Position numbers and translations under genes: made by a program. The notes below the pieces were generated by a model that had not been told where the DNA came from, did not search any database, and saw only the letters and a program-made list of their open reading frames with translations. Below are positions 8,648-17,067 of a DNA stretch of 61,497 nt, in pieces (the first letter of the stretch is position 1; the number at the start of each line of letters is the position of its first letter). This DNA is from Ruminococcus sp. YE282 (lineage in GTDB: Bacteria > Bacillota > Clostridia > Oscillospirales > Acutalibacteraceae), in NCBI GenBank assembly GCA_900101355.1, contig FMUV01000013.1, positions 1 through 61,497 on the forward strand, read 5' to 3'.

Positions 8648-9253
8648 TTATTGTAGGGTTTTATATTTAACAACATTTACAATATCGTTTTCCCAAGCGG
8701 TTTTCCTATGGTTTCTCAGCCATATCTTATACTCCTTGAGGCGTATATCGGAGGCTTCTGCTGACAAGCCAAATGTGTTTTGAATATCCCGCGCGGATTG
8801 TATCTCAAACGCCTTAAACAAAGGTAATGGAGATAACAATGTCGCTACAAAATAGTCAACTTCAATTTCATAATCTTGGTTATTGATTCGTGCGAATGAG
8901 TTCTCAGCAATTTTATCCACGGCAGACAGAATGTGATGCCCACAAACGATATGACCTATTTCGTGGGCTATTGTCCATCTGCGCCGACCATAATTGCTTG
9001 TTTCAGCCAAGTTCACCAATATTAAATATCGGTTAGTTTCCACATCATAATGCGTACAGCCGGACTTGCTTTGACACAAGGCAATAACGTCATTGACTGA
9101 ACAATGATTGATGTCGGCAAACTTCTGGTATGACATTAGTTTGCAGTTTGGTAATAGAGATAAAACTTCATTCAAATCGAGCGGATATTTAATTCGCGGG
9201 AGTTGAGAATAGAGTTTTAATACCAGATTATTGATATAAATTTTCCTAATCAA
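8648..9253 (-). CDS. ImmA/IrrE-type metallopeptidase
   Basis: A 201-residue zinc peptidase of the ImmA/IrrE family, with the signature AHEIGHIVCGHH at about residues 95-106 (HEXXH plus the extra His of the family). In ICEBs1 and other Firmicutes elements ImmA cuts the resident repressor to trigger induction; the upstream XRE repressor is the obvious target here. Both genes are leftward with a 76-base gap. Likely regulated with the repressor. The activating signal cannot be read from the sequence. Confidence 0.88.
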   Translation of the reverse strand: MIRKIYINNLVLKLYSQLPRIKYPLDLNEVLSLLPNCKLMSYQKFADINHCSVNDVIALCQSKSGCTHYDVETNRYLILVNLAETSNYGRRRWTIAHEIGHIVCGHHILSAVDKIAENSFARINNQDYEIEVDYFVATLLSPLPLFKAFEIQSARDIQNTFGLSAEASDIRLKEYKIWLRNHRKTAWENDIVNVVKYKTLQ

Positions 9254-9329
9254 TGGGGTTATAGTCCTCCTATTATTATACTTCTATTATCAGTATAACA
9301 AATTAGGTGGGCGATAAACAGGACAATGC

Positions 9330-9674
9330 TCAATCGTTTTCCTCAAAAGCATAGCCAAAGGCAAGTTTAATCATTTCGAGTGATTTGGTTTGGTCTTGCG
9401 GAGTCATTCGTTCCTTACCGCGCTGCAAAGTAATGATGTACTCATCGCCGAGCAGTTCTGAGGCGGGAGTTCTGACATCCGTTCTTCCGAGCAGATAATC
9501 AACTGACACATTAAAGTATGTTGCAACTTTAGCTATCTTATCCGCCGAAGGAGTAGATTGTCGCCATTTTCTAATGACAGAGTTGCCCATTCCTAAATCG
9601 CTTTCTAATTTGTTAATTGTTATTCCGCGCTCGGCACAAAGCTCCACAATCCTTTGATACAATACGCTATCCAT
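9330..9674 (-). CDS. XRE-family repressor of the element
   Basis: A 114-residue protein with an N-terminal helix-turn-helix of the cI/XRE type (ITINKLESDLGMGNSVIRKW, then SADKIAKVATYFNVSVDYLLG, the usual third-helix context). The remaining 50 residues are a short tail that may dimerise or be the ImmA target. It is transcribed leftward from a promoter within an array of four operators at 9690-9799 and almost surely binds them. AAAGGAG is the ribosome site upstream of ATG 9674. Probable lysogeny repressor. Confidence 0.88.
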   Translation of the reverse strand: MDSVLYQRIVELCAERGITINKLESDLGMGNSVIRKWRQSTPSADKIAKVATYFNVSVDYLLGRTDVRTPASELLGDEYIITLQRGKERMTPQDQTKSLEMIKLAFGYAFEEND

Positions 9675-9689
9675 AATAATTCTCCTTTA

Positions 9690-9799
9690 TCGAGAAAATA
9701 ATCTCGAAAAACTATTGACATCGAGAGAATTTTCTGATAATATATACACATTGAGAAAATAATCTCGAATCACCAATATTATACAGCCTATTTTCTCAA
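9690..9799. promoter_or_regulatory. Four-operator array of the lysogeny switch
   Basis: Four related 18-base sites at regular 30-31 base spacing. O1 at 9690-9707 is TCGAGAAAATAATCTCGA, with perfect TCGAGA/TCTCGA arms. O2 at 9721-9738 is TCGAGAGAATTTTCTGAT. O3 at 9751-9768 is TTGAGAAAATAATCTCGA. O4 at 9782-9799 on the other strand begins TTGAGAAAATA and has only one good arm. O2 fills the spacer of the rightward promoter and O4 fills the spacer of the leftward one. The likely binder is the XRE repressor encoded at 9330-9674. Confidence 0.82.
9715..9743 (+). promoter_or_regulatory. Rightward early promoter PR
   Basis: TTGACA at 9715-9720, a 17-base spacer and TAATAT at 9738-9743. The spacer is operator O2, so repressor binding would occlude the polymerase directly. 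Expected transcription start is near 9750, leading into the long early operon from 9827. Confidence 0.75.
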
Positions 9800-9806
9800 A
9801 AGTCAA
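9778..9806 (-). promoter_or_regulatory. Leftward repressor promoter PL
   Basis: On the minus strand, TTGACT (9806-9801), a 17-base spacer and TATAAT (9783-9778). The spacer is operator O4. Expected start is near 9771, giving a leader of about 97 bases before the repressor gene. This promoter faces PR, and the two transcripts cross over O3. Confidence 0.7.
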
Positions 9807-9826
9807 TATGTAGAGAGGAAGTTTTT

Positions 9827-10087
9827 ATGTTTTACGCAAAATTTAAAGGAATTGAGAATAGTGATGTCGCAGAATTTCAGACAGAACAGCAGAGGGATGA
9901 ATGGGTAAACTTCCAAGATGAGTTCAGCCGCGACTTTGACACTACGGTTGACAACTGTGTTTTTGGGCGGGAAAAACTGACAAACGAGGACGAAATAAAA
10001 AGTGTGGTTGAGAATAAGAATATCCCGACCGCGCAAGATGAAATTCTATCTTACATAAAATGGTATTTAAGGAGTAACATATGCTGA
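9827..10087 (+). CDS. First early gene, small hypothetical protein
   Basis: An 86-residue acidic protein after GAGAGGAAG, the first gene served by PR. No domain recognised. By position it could be an antirepressor or Cro-like factor, but it has no helix-turn-helix that I can see, so I leave the function open. Confidence 0.55.
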   Translation: MFYAKFKGIENSDVAEFQTEQQRDEWVNFQDEFSRDFDTTVDNCVFGREKLTNEDEIKSVVENKNIPTAQDEILSYIKWYLRSNIC

Positions 10088-10248
10088 AAAACAAATTAGA
10101 GAGTTTACTTTGGTCTTTGGAAATGATTAAGCGTTCTGCCAGAAATGAGAAAGGCTGTGTTCTGAAGGACACTGGCGGCTTTATCCACGATGGGCAGGTT
10201 GATGATTTAATCACGCTCGTTAAAGAGAGAATGGTTGCGAATGGGTAA
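10081..10248 (+). CDS. Small hypothetical protein, 55 residues
   Basis: Starts at ATG 10081, overlapping the previous gene by seven bases, with AAGGAG upstream at 10069. The sequence is mostly helical (LESLLWSLEMIKRSA) and ends in LVKERMVANG. No known family. The tight overlap and ribosome site support it as real. Confidence 0.5.
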   Translation: MLKNKLESLLWSLEMIKRSARNEKGCVLKDTGGFIHDGQVDDLITLVKERMVANG

Positions 10249-10504
10249 AGGTAAACCGCGCCACGACCCTAATAAGCGACAAAATAGAATAGGTTCAGTT
10301 TGTCCGTGGTATGAAGAAATAAAGGATAAAGACGGCAAAATAATCTTGCGGAATTGCGAAGCATACTTATCTTCTAAAGTAACAGAAATTTGTAAAGGTA
10401 ATCCGCATAATTGCATTAAGGTTAAATACAGATATTTGGCGGCTCGTAGTGACAAACAGAAAAACAACGGTGATGACAAAATAAGTTATTTCGGAATGAG
10501 ATAG
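10241..10504 (+). CDS. Hypothetical basic protein, possible zinc binding
   Basis: An 87-residue basic protein whose ATG 10241 lies in the end of the preceding gene. It has four spaced Cys (SVCPWYEE, RNCEAYL, EICKGNPHNC) that could hold one zinc. The KGKPRHDPNKRQNR start looks nucleic-acid binding. It is coupled to its neighbours. Function unknown. Confidence 0.5.
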   Translation: MGKGKPRHDPNKRQNRIGSVCPWYEEIKDKDGKIILRNCEAYLSSKVTEICKGNPHNCIKVKYRYLAARSDKQKNNGDDKISYFGMR

Positions 10505-10514
10505 GTGAGATATT

Positions 10515-11309
10515 ATGGCTATTAAAGGCGCAATTATTGGAGATATTATTGGGTCACAATATGAGTTTCAAAGACCTGCCGATTTTGACAATAAAACAGC
10601 TATTTTATTGACGGACAAATGTGAGTTTACCGATGATACCGTCCTTACTTTGGCTACAAAGTATGCTATTTTGCACGATAAGCCATTTGCAGAGGTTTAT
10701 GCCAAATTCGGCAAAAAGTACCCTCACAAGGGATTTGGCGGGATGTTCTTGGATTGGCTCAATACTGACCATACGCAACCATATAATAGTTATGGCAATG
10801 GCTCGGCAACGAGAGTCTCTTATATCGCTGACTACTATGATGACATAGAAGATGTTGTTGCTAATGCCCGACATTCGGCAGCTTGTACTCATAACCATCC
10901 CGAAGGGATATTAGGAGCAGAGGTCACGGCGGCTTGTATATGGTTTGCGAAGAATGACAGAACTAAAGAGCAAATTTTGGAATATGCTATCGCTCAATAT
11001 CCAAAAGAGGAATATGCGTATAGTCCCGAAATTCCTCTTGCTCAAATGAGGGAATATTACCGATGGGATGTCACTTGTCAAGGTTCTGTTCCGGCAGTTA
11101 TTCGCTGCATTTACGAAGCAAACAGTTACACCGAGTTTATCCGTAATGTGTTAAGTTTGAAATGCGACACTGATACATTGTGCGCTATTGGCGGCGGGAT
11201 TGCGGAGGAATTGTTTGACAATTCTGCCGACCCGATTATGACTCAAGCAGACGAAATCTTGAAAAAATACCTTGACGATTATCTTCTAAAAATTTTTTTA
11301 GAAAATTAA
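10515..11309 (+). CDS. ADP-ribosylglycohydrolase (DraG/ARH family)
   Basis: A 264-residue hydrolase that should remove ADP-ribose from modified targets. The all-helical family signature is complete: GAIIGDIIGSQYE at the start, the metal-binding FTDDT near residue 38, HSAACTHNHPEG in the middle, and the second metal motif CDTDTLCAIGGGIAEE near the C-terminus. The length matches compact bacterial and phage members. The element also encodes a macrodomain protein and a PARP, so it may act as an eraser in that set or counter host ADP-ribosylating toxins. Which bond it cleaves (arginine, serine, DNA) cannot be decided here. Confidence 0.9.
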   Translation: MAIKGAIIGDIIGSQYEFQRPADFDNKTAILLTDKCEFTDDTVLTLATKYAILHDKPFAEVYAKFGKKYPHKGFGGMFLDWLNTDHTQPYNSYGNGSATRVSYIADYYDDIEDVVANARHSAACTHNHPEGILGAEVTAACIWFAKNDRTKEQILEYAIAQYPKEEYAYSPEIPLAQMREYYRWDVTCQGSVPAVIRCIYEANSYTEFIRNVLSLKCDTDTLCAIGGGIAEELFDNSADPIMTQADEILKKYLDDYLLKIFLEN

Positions 11310-11329
11310 AGGAAATAGCAAAAAACATA

Positions 11330-11359
11330 TTGACATAACTATTACAAAAATGTTATAAT
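11330..11359 (+). promoter_or_regulatory. Promoter before the homing endonuclease
   Basis: TTGACA at 11330-11335, an 18-base spacer and TATAAT at 11354-11359. This is an independent promoter inside the early operon, as is common for free-standing homing endonuclease genes. A small AT-rich hairpin TTCTAAAAA/TTTTTAGAA lies just upstream at 11284-11303 and may terminate the preceding transcript. Confidence 0.7.
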
Positions 11360-11392
11360 TATTACAGTAAAGATATCAAGGAGGCGCAATAA

Positions 11393-12547
11393 ATAAAAAT
11401 AGCTGATATAAGAAGCGCATTAAAGGAAAACAATATTTTATATGATAAAAGTATAAATATTGATGATATTCAAAGTAATAAAAAATATGACTTTGTTTGC
11501 GCAAAAGGGCATATATTTCATTCTTTTCCAGTTAATGCTGTAAAAGAAGGTGGCAAAATAGGATGTCCTATATGTTCTCATAGACAAGTGTTAGCCGGTT
11601 ATAACGATATGTGGACTACCGCTCCTGAGTTAGCTAAATATTTATCAAATCCAGATGATGGATATAAATACACTAAATCATCAAATCAATATCTTGAATG
11701 GACTTGTCCAAATTGTAATCACACGTTTATTAAACAACCCAATAAAATGTCGGTCGCAATTACTAAATGTCAGTATTGTAATTTAGAAAAAAGTTATTCA
11801 GAAAAATTTTTAATAGCTTTTTTAGAACAGTGCAATGTTGATTTTGAGGTAGAAAAAATTTTCCCTTGGTCGAATAAAAAAAGGTATGACTTTTATGTCC
11901 CGAAATTTAATTTAATTATAGAAACGCATGGGAAACAGCATTATATGGAAACATATATGTACAAAAAATCAAGAACATTTGAAGAAGAAAGACAAAATGA
12001 CGTGCTTAAAGAAAAATTAGCAAAAGATTCAGGCATAATAAATTATTATGTCGTTTTAGATTGTCGAAATGGCAACCAAGAATGGGTTATGCAGTCTATT
12101 TTGAATAGCGCTCTTAAAAAAATATTTAATAATATAATTAATGATATAGATTGGGATTTGTGCAATAAACGTGCGGTAAACAATGATACAAAAAGCATTT
12201 GTGAAGCATATGAAAATGGTGAAAAAGACTTAAAAAAATTATGCAAATTATTTCATTTATCAATCAATTCATTGCGTGAAAGATTGAAATTTGGTGCAAA
12301 ATATGGATGGTGTCAATACAATCCTAATATTGCAAGAAAAAATGCGCGTATTAAATCTGGAAAATATGTTGTAGAGAATATGTCGAAGCCGGTACTTCAA
12401 ATTGATAATAAGAATAATATAATAAACGAGTTTAATAGTTTACAAGAAGCTCAAAGAACGCTTAAAGTATCACATATTTGGGATTGTATAGTTGGAAGAA
12501 GAAAAAGTGCCGGTGGATATAAGTGGAAATATAAAGAGGCTGCTTAA
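11393..12547 (+). CDS. Free-standing homing endonuclease, Vsr-like PD-(D/E)XK with NUMOD
   Basis: About 384 residues. Treble-clef zinc repeats come first (FVCAKGHIF...GCPICSH and WTCPNCNHTF...CQYCN), then a nuclease core YDFYVPKFNLIIETHGKQHY typical of Vsr-like homing enzymes, and at the C-terminus a NUMOD1/IENR1 DNA-binding unit (KPVLQIDNKNNIINEFNSL). The zinc repeats require translation from about 11393, where a strong GGAGG (11380-11384) is eight bases from an in-frame ATA rather than ATG. GTG 11588 is the first standard start and would drop the first zinc repeat. So either ATA is used weakly or an ATG was lost. Function: cuts uninfected alleles to spread its own gene. Unrelated to the metabolism of its neighbours. 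Confidence 0.75.
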   Translation: MKIADIRSALKENNILYDKSINIDDIQSNKKYDFVCAKGHIFHSFPVNAVKEGGKIGCPICSHRQVLAGYNDMWTTAPELAKYLSNPDDGYKYTKSSNQYLEWTCPNCNHTFIKQPNKMSVAITKCQYCNLEKSYSEKFLIAFLEQCNVDFEVEKIFPWSNKKRYDFYVPKFNLIIETHGKQHYMETYMYKKSRTFEEERQNDVLKEKLAKDSGIINYYVVLDCRNGNQEWVMQSILNSALKKIFNNIINDIDWDLCNKRAVNNDTKSICEAYENGEKDLKKLCKLFHLSINSLRERLKFGAKYGWCQYNPNIARKNARIKSGKYVVENMSKPVLQIDNKNNIINEFNSLQEAQRTLKVSHIWDCIVGRRKSAGGYKWKYKEAA

Positions 12548-12549
12548 TT

Positions 12550-13581
12550 ATGATTGATATGCAAAAGATATTAAAACAAAAAGAATATAGTTTTCTAAAT
12601 AACAACAATAATCTCGGTGATAATATCATTTTATTGGGCTTTGGCGGGAGCTATGCTTATGGTACAAATAATGAAGATTCAGACATTGATATTCGCGGAA
12701 TAGCCACAAATACTTCAAGAAATATTCTTACTGGGCGAGATTTTGAACAAGTTGTTGATGTCCGAACAGATACGACAATTTATTCATTTGATAAAATTGT
12801 AAAGTTGCTTTGTTCCTGTAACCCTAACACCGTGGAGATTCTTGGGCTTAAACCAGAGCATTACTTTTTACTTACAGATGTAGGAAAGAAATTGATTGAT
12901 AATAGTCATTTATTTTTATCTAAAAAAGCTATATATTCATTTGGATGCTATGCTTCAAATCAACTCCGCCGTTTAGAAAACTTCACTGCAAGAAATACAA
13001 GTCAATCTCAGTTAGAAAAGCATATCCTTAAAAGCATTGAACACGCATCGGTTGATTTCAAAAGCAGATATTTTGATATGCCGGAGGATTCAATCAAATT
13101 GTATATTGACGAATCTCCGAGAGATGATTACGAAACAGAAATTTTCTGCGACGTAACATTAAAGCATTATCCGCTCCGCGACCATAAAGGTATGTTGAAT
13201 GATATGGGAACTATTATCCGTCAATATGCCAAGATGGGCAAAAGAAATGAAAAGGCAATGGTTCATAATAAACTCGGGAAGCATATGATGCACCTTGTCC
13301 GGCTTTATCTTATGGCTTTTGATATTCTTGAAAAGGGCGAAATCAATACCTACCGCGAAAAAGACCACGATTTTCTTATGGATGTTCGCAACGGCAAATA
13401 TCTCGACGACAATCAGCAGCCGACCAAAGAGTTCTATGAAATCGTTGATGAGTTAGAAGCTAAACTTGACAAACTCAAAGATACGACAGATTTGCCCGAC
13501 ACGCCCGATATGGATAAAGTTATGGATTTGGTTGAAGAAGCCAATGGCGACGTGGTTAATAAAAATGTATTGCCGTATTGA
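12550..13581 (+). CDS. Predicted nucleotidyltransferase of the RlaP/pol-beta type
   Basis: A 343-residue protein with the polymerase-beta signature GGSYAYGTNNEDSDIDIRGI near residue 30: Gly-Ser followed by Asp-x-Asp metal ligands. The context (ILTGRDFEQVVDVRTDTTIY, then NPNTVEILGL) matches the predicted nucleotidyltransferases linked to RNA-repair operons. It lies directly before a CCA-adding enzyme gene, and a polynucleotide kinase follows further downstream, which fits RNA or tRNA end repair. The substrate nucleotide is unknown. Confidence 0.8.
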   Translation: MIDMQKILKQKEYSFLNNNNNLGDNIILLGFGGSYAYGTNNEDSDIDIRGIATNTSRNILTGRDFEQVVDVRTDTTIYSFDKIVKLLCSCNPNTVEILGLKPEHYFLLTDVGKKLIDNSHLFLSKKAIYSFGCYASNQLRRLENFTARNTSQSQLEKHILKSIEHASVDFKSRYFDMPEDSIKLYIDESPRDDYETEIFCDVTLKHYPLRDHKGMLNDMGTIIRQYAKMGKRNEKAMVHNKLGKHMMHLVRLYLMAFDILEKGEINTYREKDHDFLMDVRNGKYLDDNQQPTKEFYEIVDELEAKLDKLKDTTDLPDTPDMDKVMDLVEEANGDVVNKNVLPY

Positions 13582-13599
13582 ATATAGGTGAGTAATCAT

Positions 13600-14547
13600 A
13601 TGACAAGAGAAGAAGTATTACAATTTACAGGTTTGAAGAAAAGATTTTGCAAGGATTGTAACTTGCCTATCAATCTTTTTGACGAACCTTATTTTACGCA
13701 AAGGCTCAAAGCACTTGACGTTCAGTTTGATTGCGTAAAGAAGTTCGATACGTTTTGCGCGGATTTAGAAAAATACGATACCGAGCAGGAGTATTTTGAG
13801 TATTACAACACCGTCAAGGATGGCGTTATCAATATGATTAAGGATAACACAGAATATATGAAGTTCCTTAATGACGATTTTGCGGACGTGAGAGTTGTAA
13901 CCAAAAATATTACGTTGGGCAACAAAAATCTTTATATCGAGGGAAATCAGGATAAGACTTTTATTTCTATTGATATGAAGAAGGCTAACTTTTCCGCGCT
14001 CAGACACTACTCTCCCGCGATTTTCAAAAACGTGGAAACTTGGGAACAGTACATCGGCTTTTTCACTCCGAGTGAACACATAAGAAGTAGCAAATATATT
14101 CGTCAAGTCATTTTGGGCGCGTGTAATCCAAAAAGGCAGATTACATATGAGCGTTATCTTATGACAATGCTCTATCTGCATATCAAGAATGAACTTGATG
14201 GCAAGGTTAGTTTTTACAGCTTGGGTAACGATGAAATCATTATCTCAGTTGCTGGCACGAGCGTTTCCGCAAAGGAAATCAAAGCTGCAATCGAAACTTG
14301 TCCGCAAAAAATTGGTGAGTTAGTTCGATTTGAGATGTTCGACTTACAAAAGGTTGGCGATTATGGTTGGATGAAGGTTATCTATGATGAGCCTGAGAGA
14401 GTTGAATTTAAGACTATTAATGCCGACATTTATCACCAAATCGTAAAGCATTACTGGAATATGCCGATTACCGAAGATGACCTTGTGTTCCGCTATAATG
14501 GCGTTTTGGCGAGGTTTTTGGAGGGAGTGAAGAATCCGTGGATATAA
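13600..14547 (+). CDS. Hypothetical protein with polymerase-palm-like motifs
   Basis: A 315-residue protein with AGGTGA eight bases before ATG 13600. It is not a family I can name. Two stretches catch the eye. FISIDMKKANFSALRHY (around residue 130) resembles motif A of family A polymerases, and YSLGNDEIIISVA (around residue 205) resembles their motif C (xHDExxxE). The N-terminus has FCKDCNLPINLF, a possible half zinc site. It lies between a nucleotidyltransferase and the CCA-adding enzyme and overlaps the latter by ten bases, so an RNA-end or template-independent polymerase role is imaginable. That is inference from short matches only. Confidence 0.45.
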   Translation: MTREEVLQFTGLKKRFCKDCNLPINLFDEPYFTQRLKALDVQFDCVKKFDTFCADLEKYDTEQEYFEYYNTVKDGVINMIKDNTEYMKFLNDDFADVRVVTKNITLGNKNLYIEGNQDKTFISIDMKKANFSALRHYSPAIFKNVETWEQYIGFFTPSEHIRSSKYIRQVILGACNPKRQITYERYLMTMLYLHIKNELDGKVSFYSLGNDEIIISVAGTSVSAKEIKAAIETCPQKIGELVRFEMFDLQKVGDYGWMKVIYDEPERVEFKTINADIYHQIVKHYWNMPITEDDLVFRYNGVLARFLEGVKNPWI

Positions 14548-15833
14548 AGTTACCTATGTCCGTACAATTTATTCTTAATCAGTTGAACGACAACGGATAT
14601 GAAGCATATGTTGTCGGAGGCTGCGTTAGGGATTCTATTATGGGCTTTGCTCCGCACGATTGGGATGTTTGCACCTCCGCTCTGCCCGAACAGGTAATTG
14701 ACGTTTTCAAGGATTACAAAGTAATTCCCACGGGTATTCAGCACGGCACGGTTTCCGTGGTTTTAGAAGATACCGTCTATGAGATAACCACATACAGAGT
14801 TGACGGAGAATACAAGGATAATCGCCATCCCGACAGTGTGGAGTTTGTGTCAAATCTTAAAGAAGATTTAGCCCGCCGCGATTTTACAATCAATGCTATG
14901 GCTTATAACGACAAGGACGGGCTGATTGATTACTTTGGCGGAATTGATGACATTAAGCATAAGTTCATTCGTTGCGTTGGGTTGCCGAAGAAAAGATTTT
15001 CCGAGGATGCCTTGCGGATTATGCGAGCCTTGCGTTTTGCTATGGTTTTCGGGTTTAATATTGAGGGTAGAACAAGTTTTACTATGGATATTCTCGCGGA
15101 TAATCTAAATCAGATTTCTATTGAGAGAATTAATGCGGAAATCACCAAAATGTTGTCTTGCCTGTGTGATAAACCATTGCAAGATTTTGATAATGAAGAA
15201 TATTATAAATATCGTGCATTATACTTGAAAATGCTTAAATATCTTCATATCATAAGCCACAAGATTGACGAAGTTGACTATGACGAGAAGTTCCGCAGGA
15301 TTGCAGAATATAGTGACAATTTCCTACTCAACCTTGCTATTACTTTTGATAGTCCGCGAATTGAAGAAACGCTTACTTGGCTGAGATATTCTAACAATGT
15401 TATAGCAGGAGCAAAAGAGATTTATACATTAGGGCATTACCTTGTGAATGAGGCTGGTGAATGGCAATGGGATTATTCAATATATCCCGCGCGGAAGCTA
15501 CTGGCAAAGATTGAACATAGCGATTATCACGATGTTATCAATTTTGCAAAGTCTTTATGTGATGACACAAACAACGCTCAACAAATAAGGATATTTCTGA
15601 GTCTTGGTGAATTACAAAATGATGTCGCGCGGTGTATAGAGAATTGCGACGTTTACTCCTTGAAATATCTCGCAATCAACGGGAACGACCTAATTGAGCT
15701 TGGTTATAAAGGAAAGCAGATAGGCGAAATACTGAATAAATTGCTCGACCTTGTAATGAGGGATAAGGTTAAGAATACCCGCGCGGAGTTGCTACAAATA
15801 GTAAAGGACGGTAAACTCAATGCCGGAATATAA
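14538..15833 (+). CDS. cca: CCA-adding tRNA nucleotidyltransferase
   Basis: A 431-residue class II tRNA nucleotidyltransferase that builds or repairs the 3' CCA end. Motifs: YVVGGCVRDSIMG followed by HDWDVCTSA with the metal aspartates, GTVSVVLEDTVYEITTYR, RRDFTINAMA, and the neck-domain EDALRIMRALRFA. The body and tail domains follow at near normal length. It begins at GTG 14538 inside the preceding gene. A phage copy could repair tRNAs clipped by host defence nucleases or serve phage tRNAs outside the window. It is part of a run of nucleotidyl-transfer genes. Confidence 0.93.
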   Translation: MDIKLPMSVQFILNQLNDNGYEAYVVGGCVRDSIMGFAPHDWDVCTSALPEQVIDVFKDYKVIPTGIQHGTVSVVLEDTVYEITTYRVDGEYKDNRHPDSVEFVSNLKEDLARRDFTINAMAYNDKDGLIDYFGGIDDIKHKFIRCVGLPKKRFSEDALRIMRALRFAMVFGFNIEGRTSFTMDILADNLNQISIERINAEITKMLSCLCDKPLQDFDNEEYYKYRALYLKMLKYLHIISHKIDEVDYDEKFRRIAEYSDNFLLNLAITFDSPRIEETLTWLRYSNNVIAGAKEIYTLGHYLVNEAGEWQWDYSIYPARKLLAKIEHSDYHDVINFAKSLCDDTNNAQQIRIFLSLGELQNDVARCIENCDVYSLKYLAINGNDLIELGYKGKQIGEILNKLLDLVMRDKVKNTRAELLQIVKDGKLNAGI

Positions 15834-16149
15834 ATGTCCTAAATGCGGCTGCGAAAAAGTTTATGCAAAGCCTCAAGGTCGAAGAATGGGTGTCTATTGC
15901 GCGGACTGCAATACTTGGATTCGTTTTACGACCTATAAAAAAATGAAAGACATCTATAACAACTTAGATGAAGAAAATCTTAATGACGGAGTTTCAGTCC
16001 GCAGAATCAGGAAACTCGGCAATGTAACAAGAATGTATTGCTCTAAATGCCAATGCTTGTTATATAATTCAAATTATCCAAAAATCGAAGGTCAGTTTGA
16101 TTTGGTTAATGCCAACTTCTGCCCGAGGTGCGGTAGAAAACTGATTTGA
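15820..16149 (+). CDS. Double zinc-ribbon protein
   Basis: A 109-residue protein with two zinc ribbons: KCPKCGCEK...YCADCN at the N-terminus and MYCSKCQCLL...FCPRCGRKLI at the C-terminus. The lysine-rich linker suggests nucleic-acid contact. It overlaps the cca gene by 14 bases. Role unknown. Confidence 0.6.
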   Translation: MPEYKCPKCGCEKVYAKPQGRRMGVYCADCNTWIRFTTYKKMKDIYNNLDEENLNDGVSVRRIRKLGNVTRMYCSKCQCLLYNSNYPKIEGQFDLVNANFCPRCGRKLI

Positions 16150-16189
16150 ATATAAATAGCACAAAACATAAAATAACCATAGAGGGAAT

Positions 16190-17057
16190 ATGATTACAAG
16201 TCCAATTTTTTATATGGGTAGCAAAAGGAAACTGTTGAGCAAAGGTTTATTAGAACTTCTCCCCCCCGAGCGAAACTGTAAATACGTTTATTGACCTTTT
16301 TGCCGGCTCTGCTACCGTTTCAATGAATTATCGTTCAACAAGAACAATCGTGAATGACATAAACTCAAATTTATTCAAGTTTTACGAGATGTTCCGCGAC
16401 AATCACGCAGATTATATTATTGATAGGATTATCAAGAATATAAACACGTTCTGGTTATTACGGCGCGGAGTAAAGCAAAAGTCAGAAGAAGCTGAGATTT
16501 ATAAACCTCGCTATATGAAAATGAGGGAGTATGCTAACCAAACAAAAGATTGGATTGATATTTACTCCTGTATGTTCTATGCGTTCTCTCAGCAAATGCG
16601 GTTTAATAGCAAAGGCGAATTTAATATGCCTTTCGGGAACGGAGCTTTTACTGAACAGAATGAACAGTATATCCGAGATGGTTGTGCGTTCTTCCATCGC
16701 GGGAGTGTTATAACGACAAACTTTGATTTCCGTGAGTTAAAGGTTGATAAACTCAATCCTATGGATTTTGTATATCTTGACCCGCCATATTTCAACACAA
16801 CAGCAACGTATAACGAGAATAATGGTTGGTCAATGCAAGACGATTTGGATTTGTTCAAATTGTGCGAACAGCTTGATGCGCGGCACATAAGATTCGGAAT
16901 GTCAAATGTTTTCAAATGCAAAGGCAAAGAGAACACACATTTGATTGAATGGTGTGAAAAGTGCGGATGGCGAGTTTACATATTCGATAACTTTACATAT
17001 ATGGCTTGCGGAAAAGGCAACTCCGAAGCCAAAGAAGTATTTATTTGTAATTATTAA
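16190..17057 (+). CDS. D12-class adenine methyltransferase (Dam-like), off by C7 frameshift (M4)
   Basis: N6-adenine methyltransferase of the Dam/D12 class. ATG 16190 follows AGAGGGAAT and reads motif X as FYMGSKRKLLSKGLLELL, then enters C7 and stops at 16292-16294. The remainder is intact in another frame: motif I as FIDLFAGSATVS, and motif IV as YLDPPYFNTTATYNENNG near the C-terminus. With C6 (or C9) the joint reads LLPPSETVNTFIDLFAGS without a break. The tract sits between motif X and motif I, the same place as the G8 of M5. The sequenced state should make no active enzyme. This looks like a phase-variable gene; a sequencing length error is the alternative. Confidence 0.82.
16261..16267 (+). 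repeat. C7 homopolymer causing the M4 frameshift
   Basis: Seven C within TTCTCCCCCCCGAGCGAA. One C fewer restores the M4 reading frame. The flank CCGAGCGAA is shared with the break point of M3 at 7565-7573, where the 17 bases from 7560 match those from 16261 in 15 positions. Confidence 0.8.
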
Positions 17058-17067
17058 GGGAGAATAT

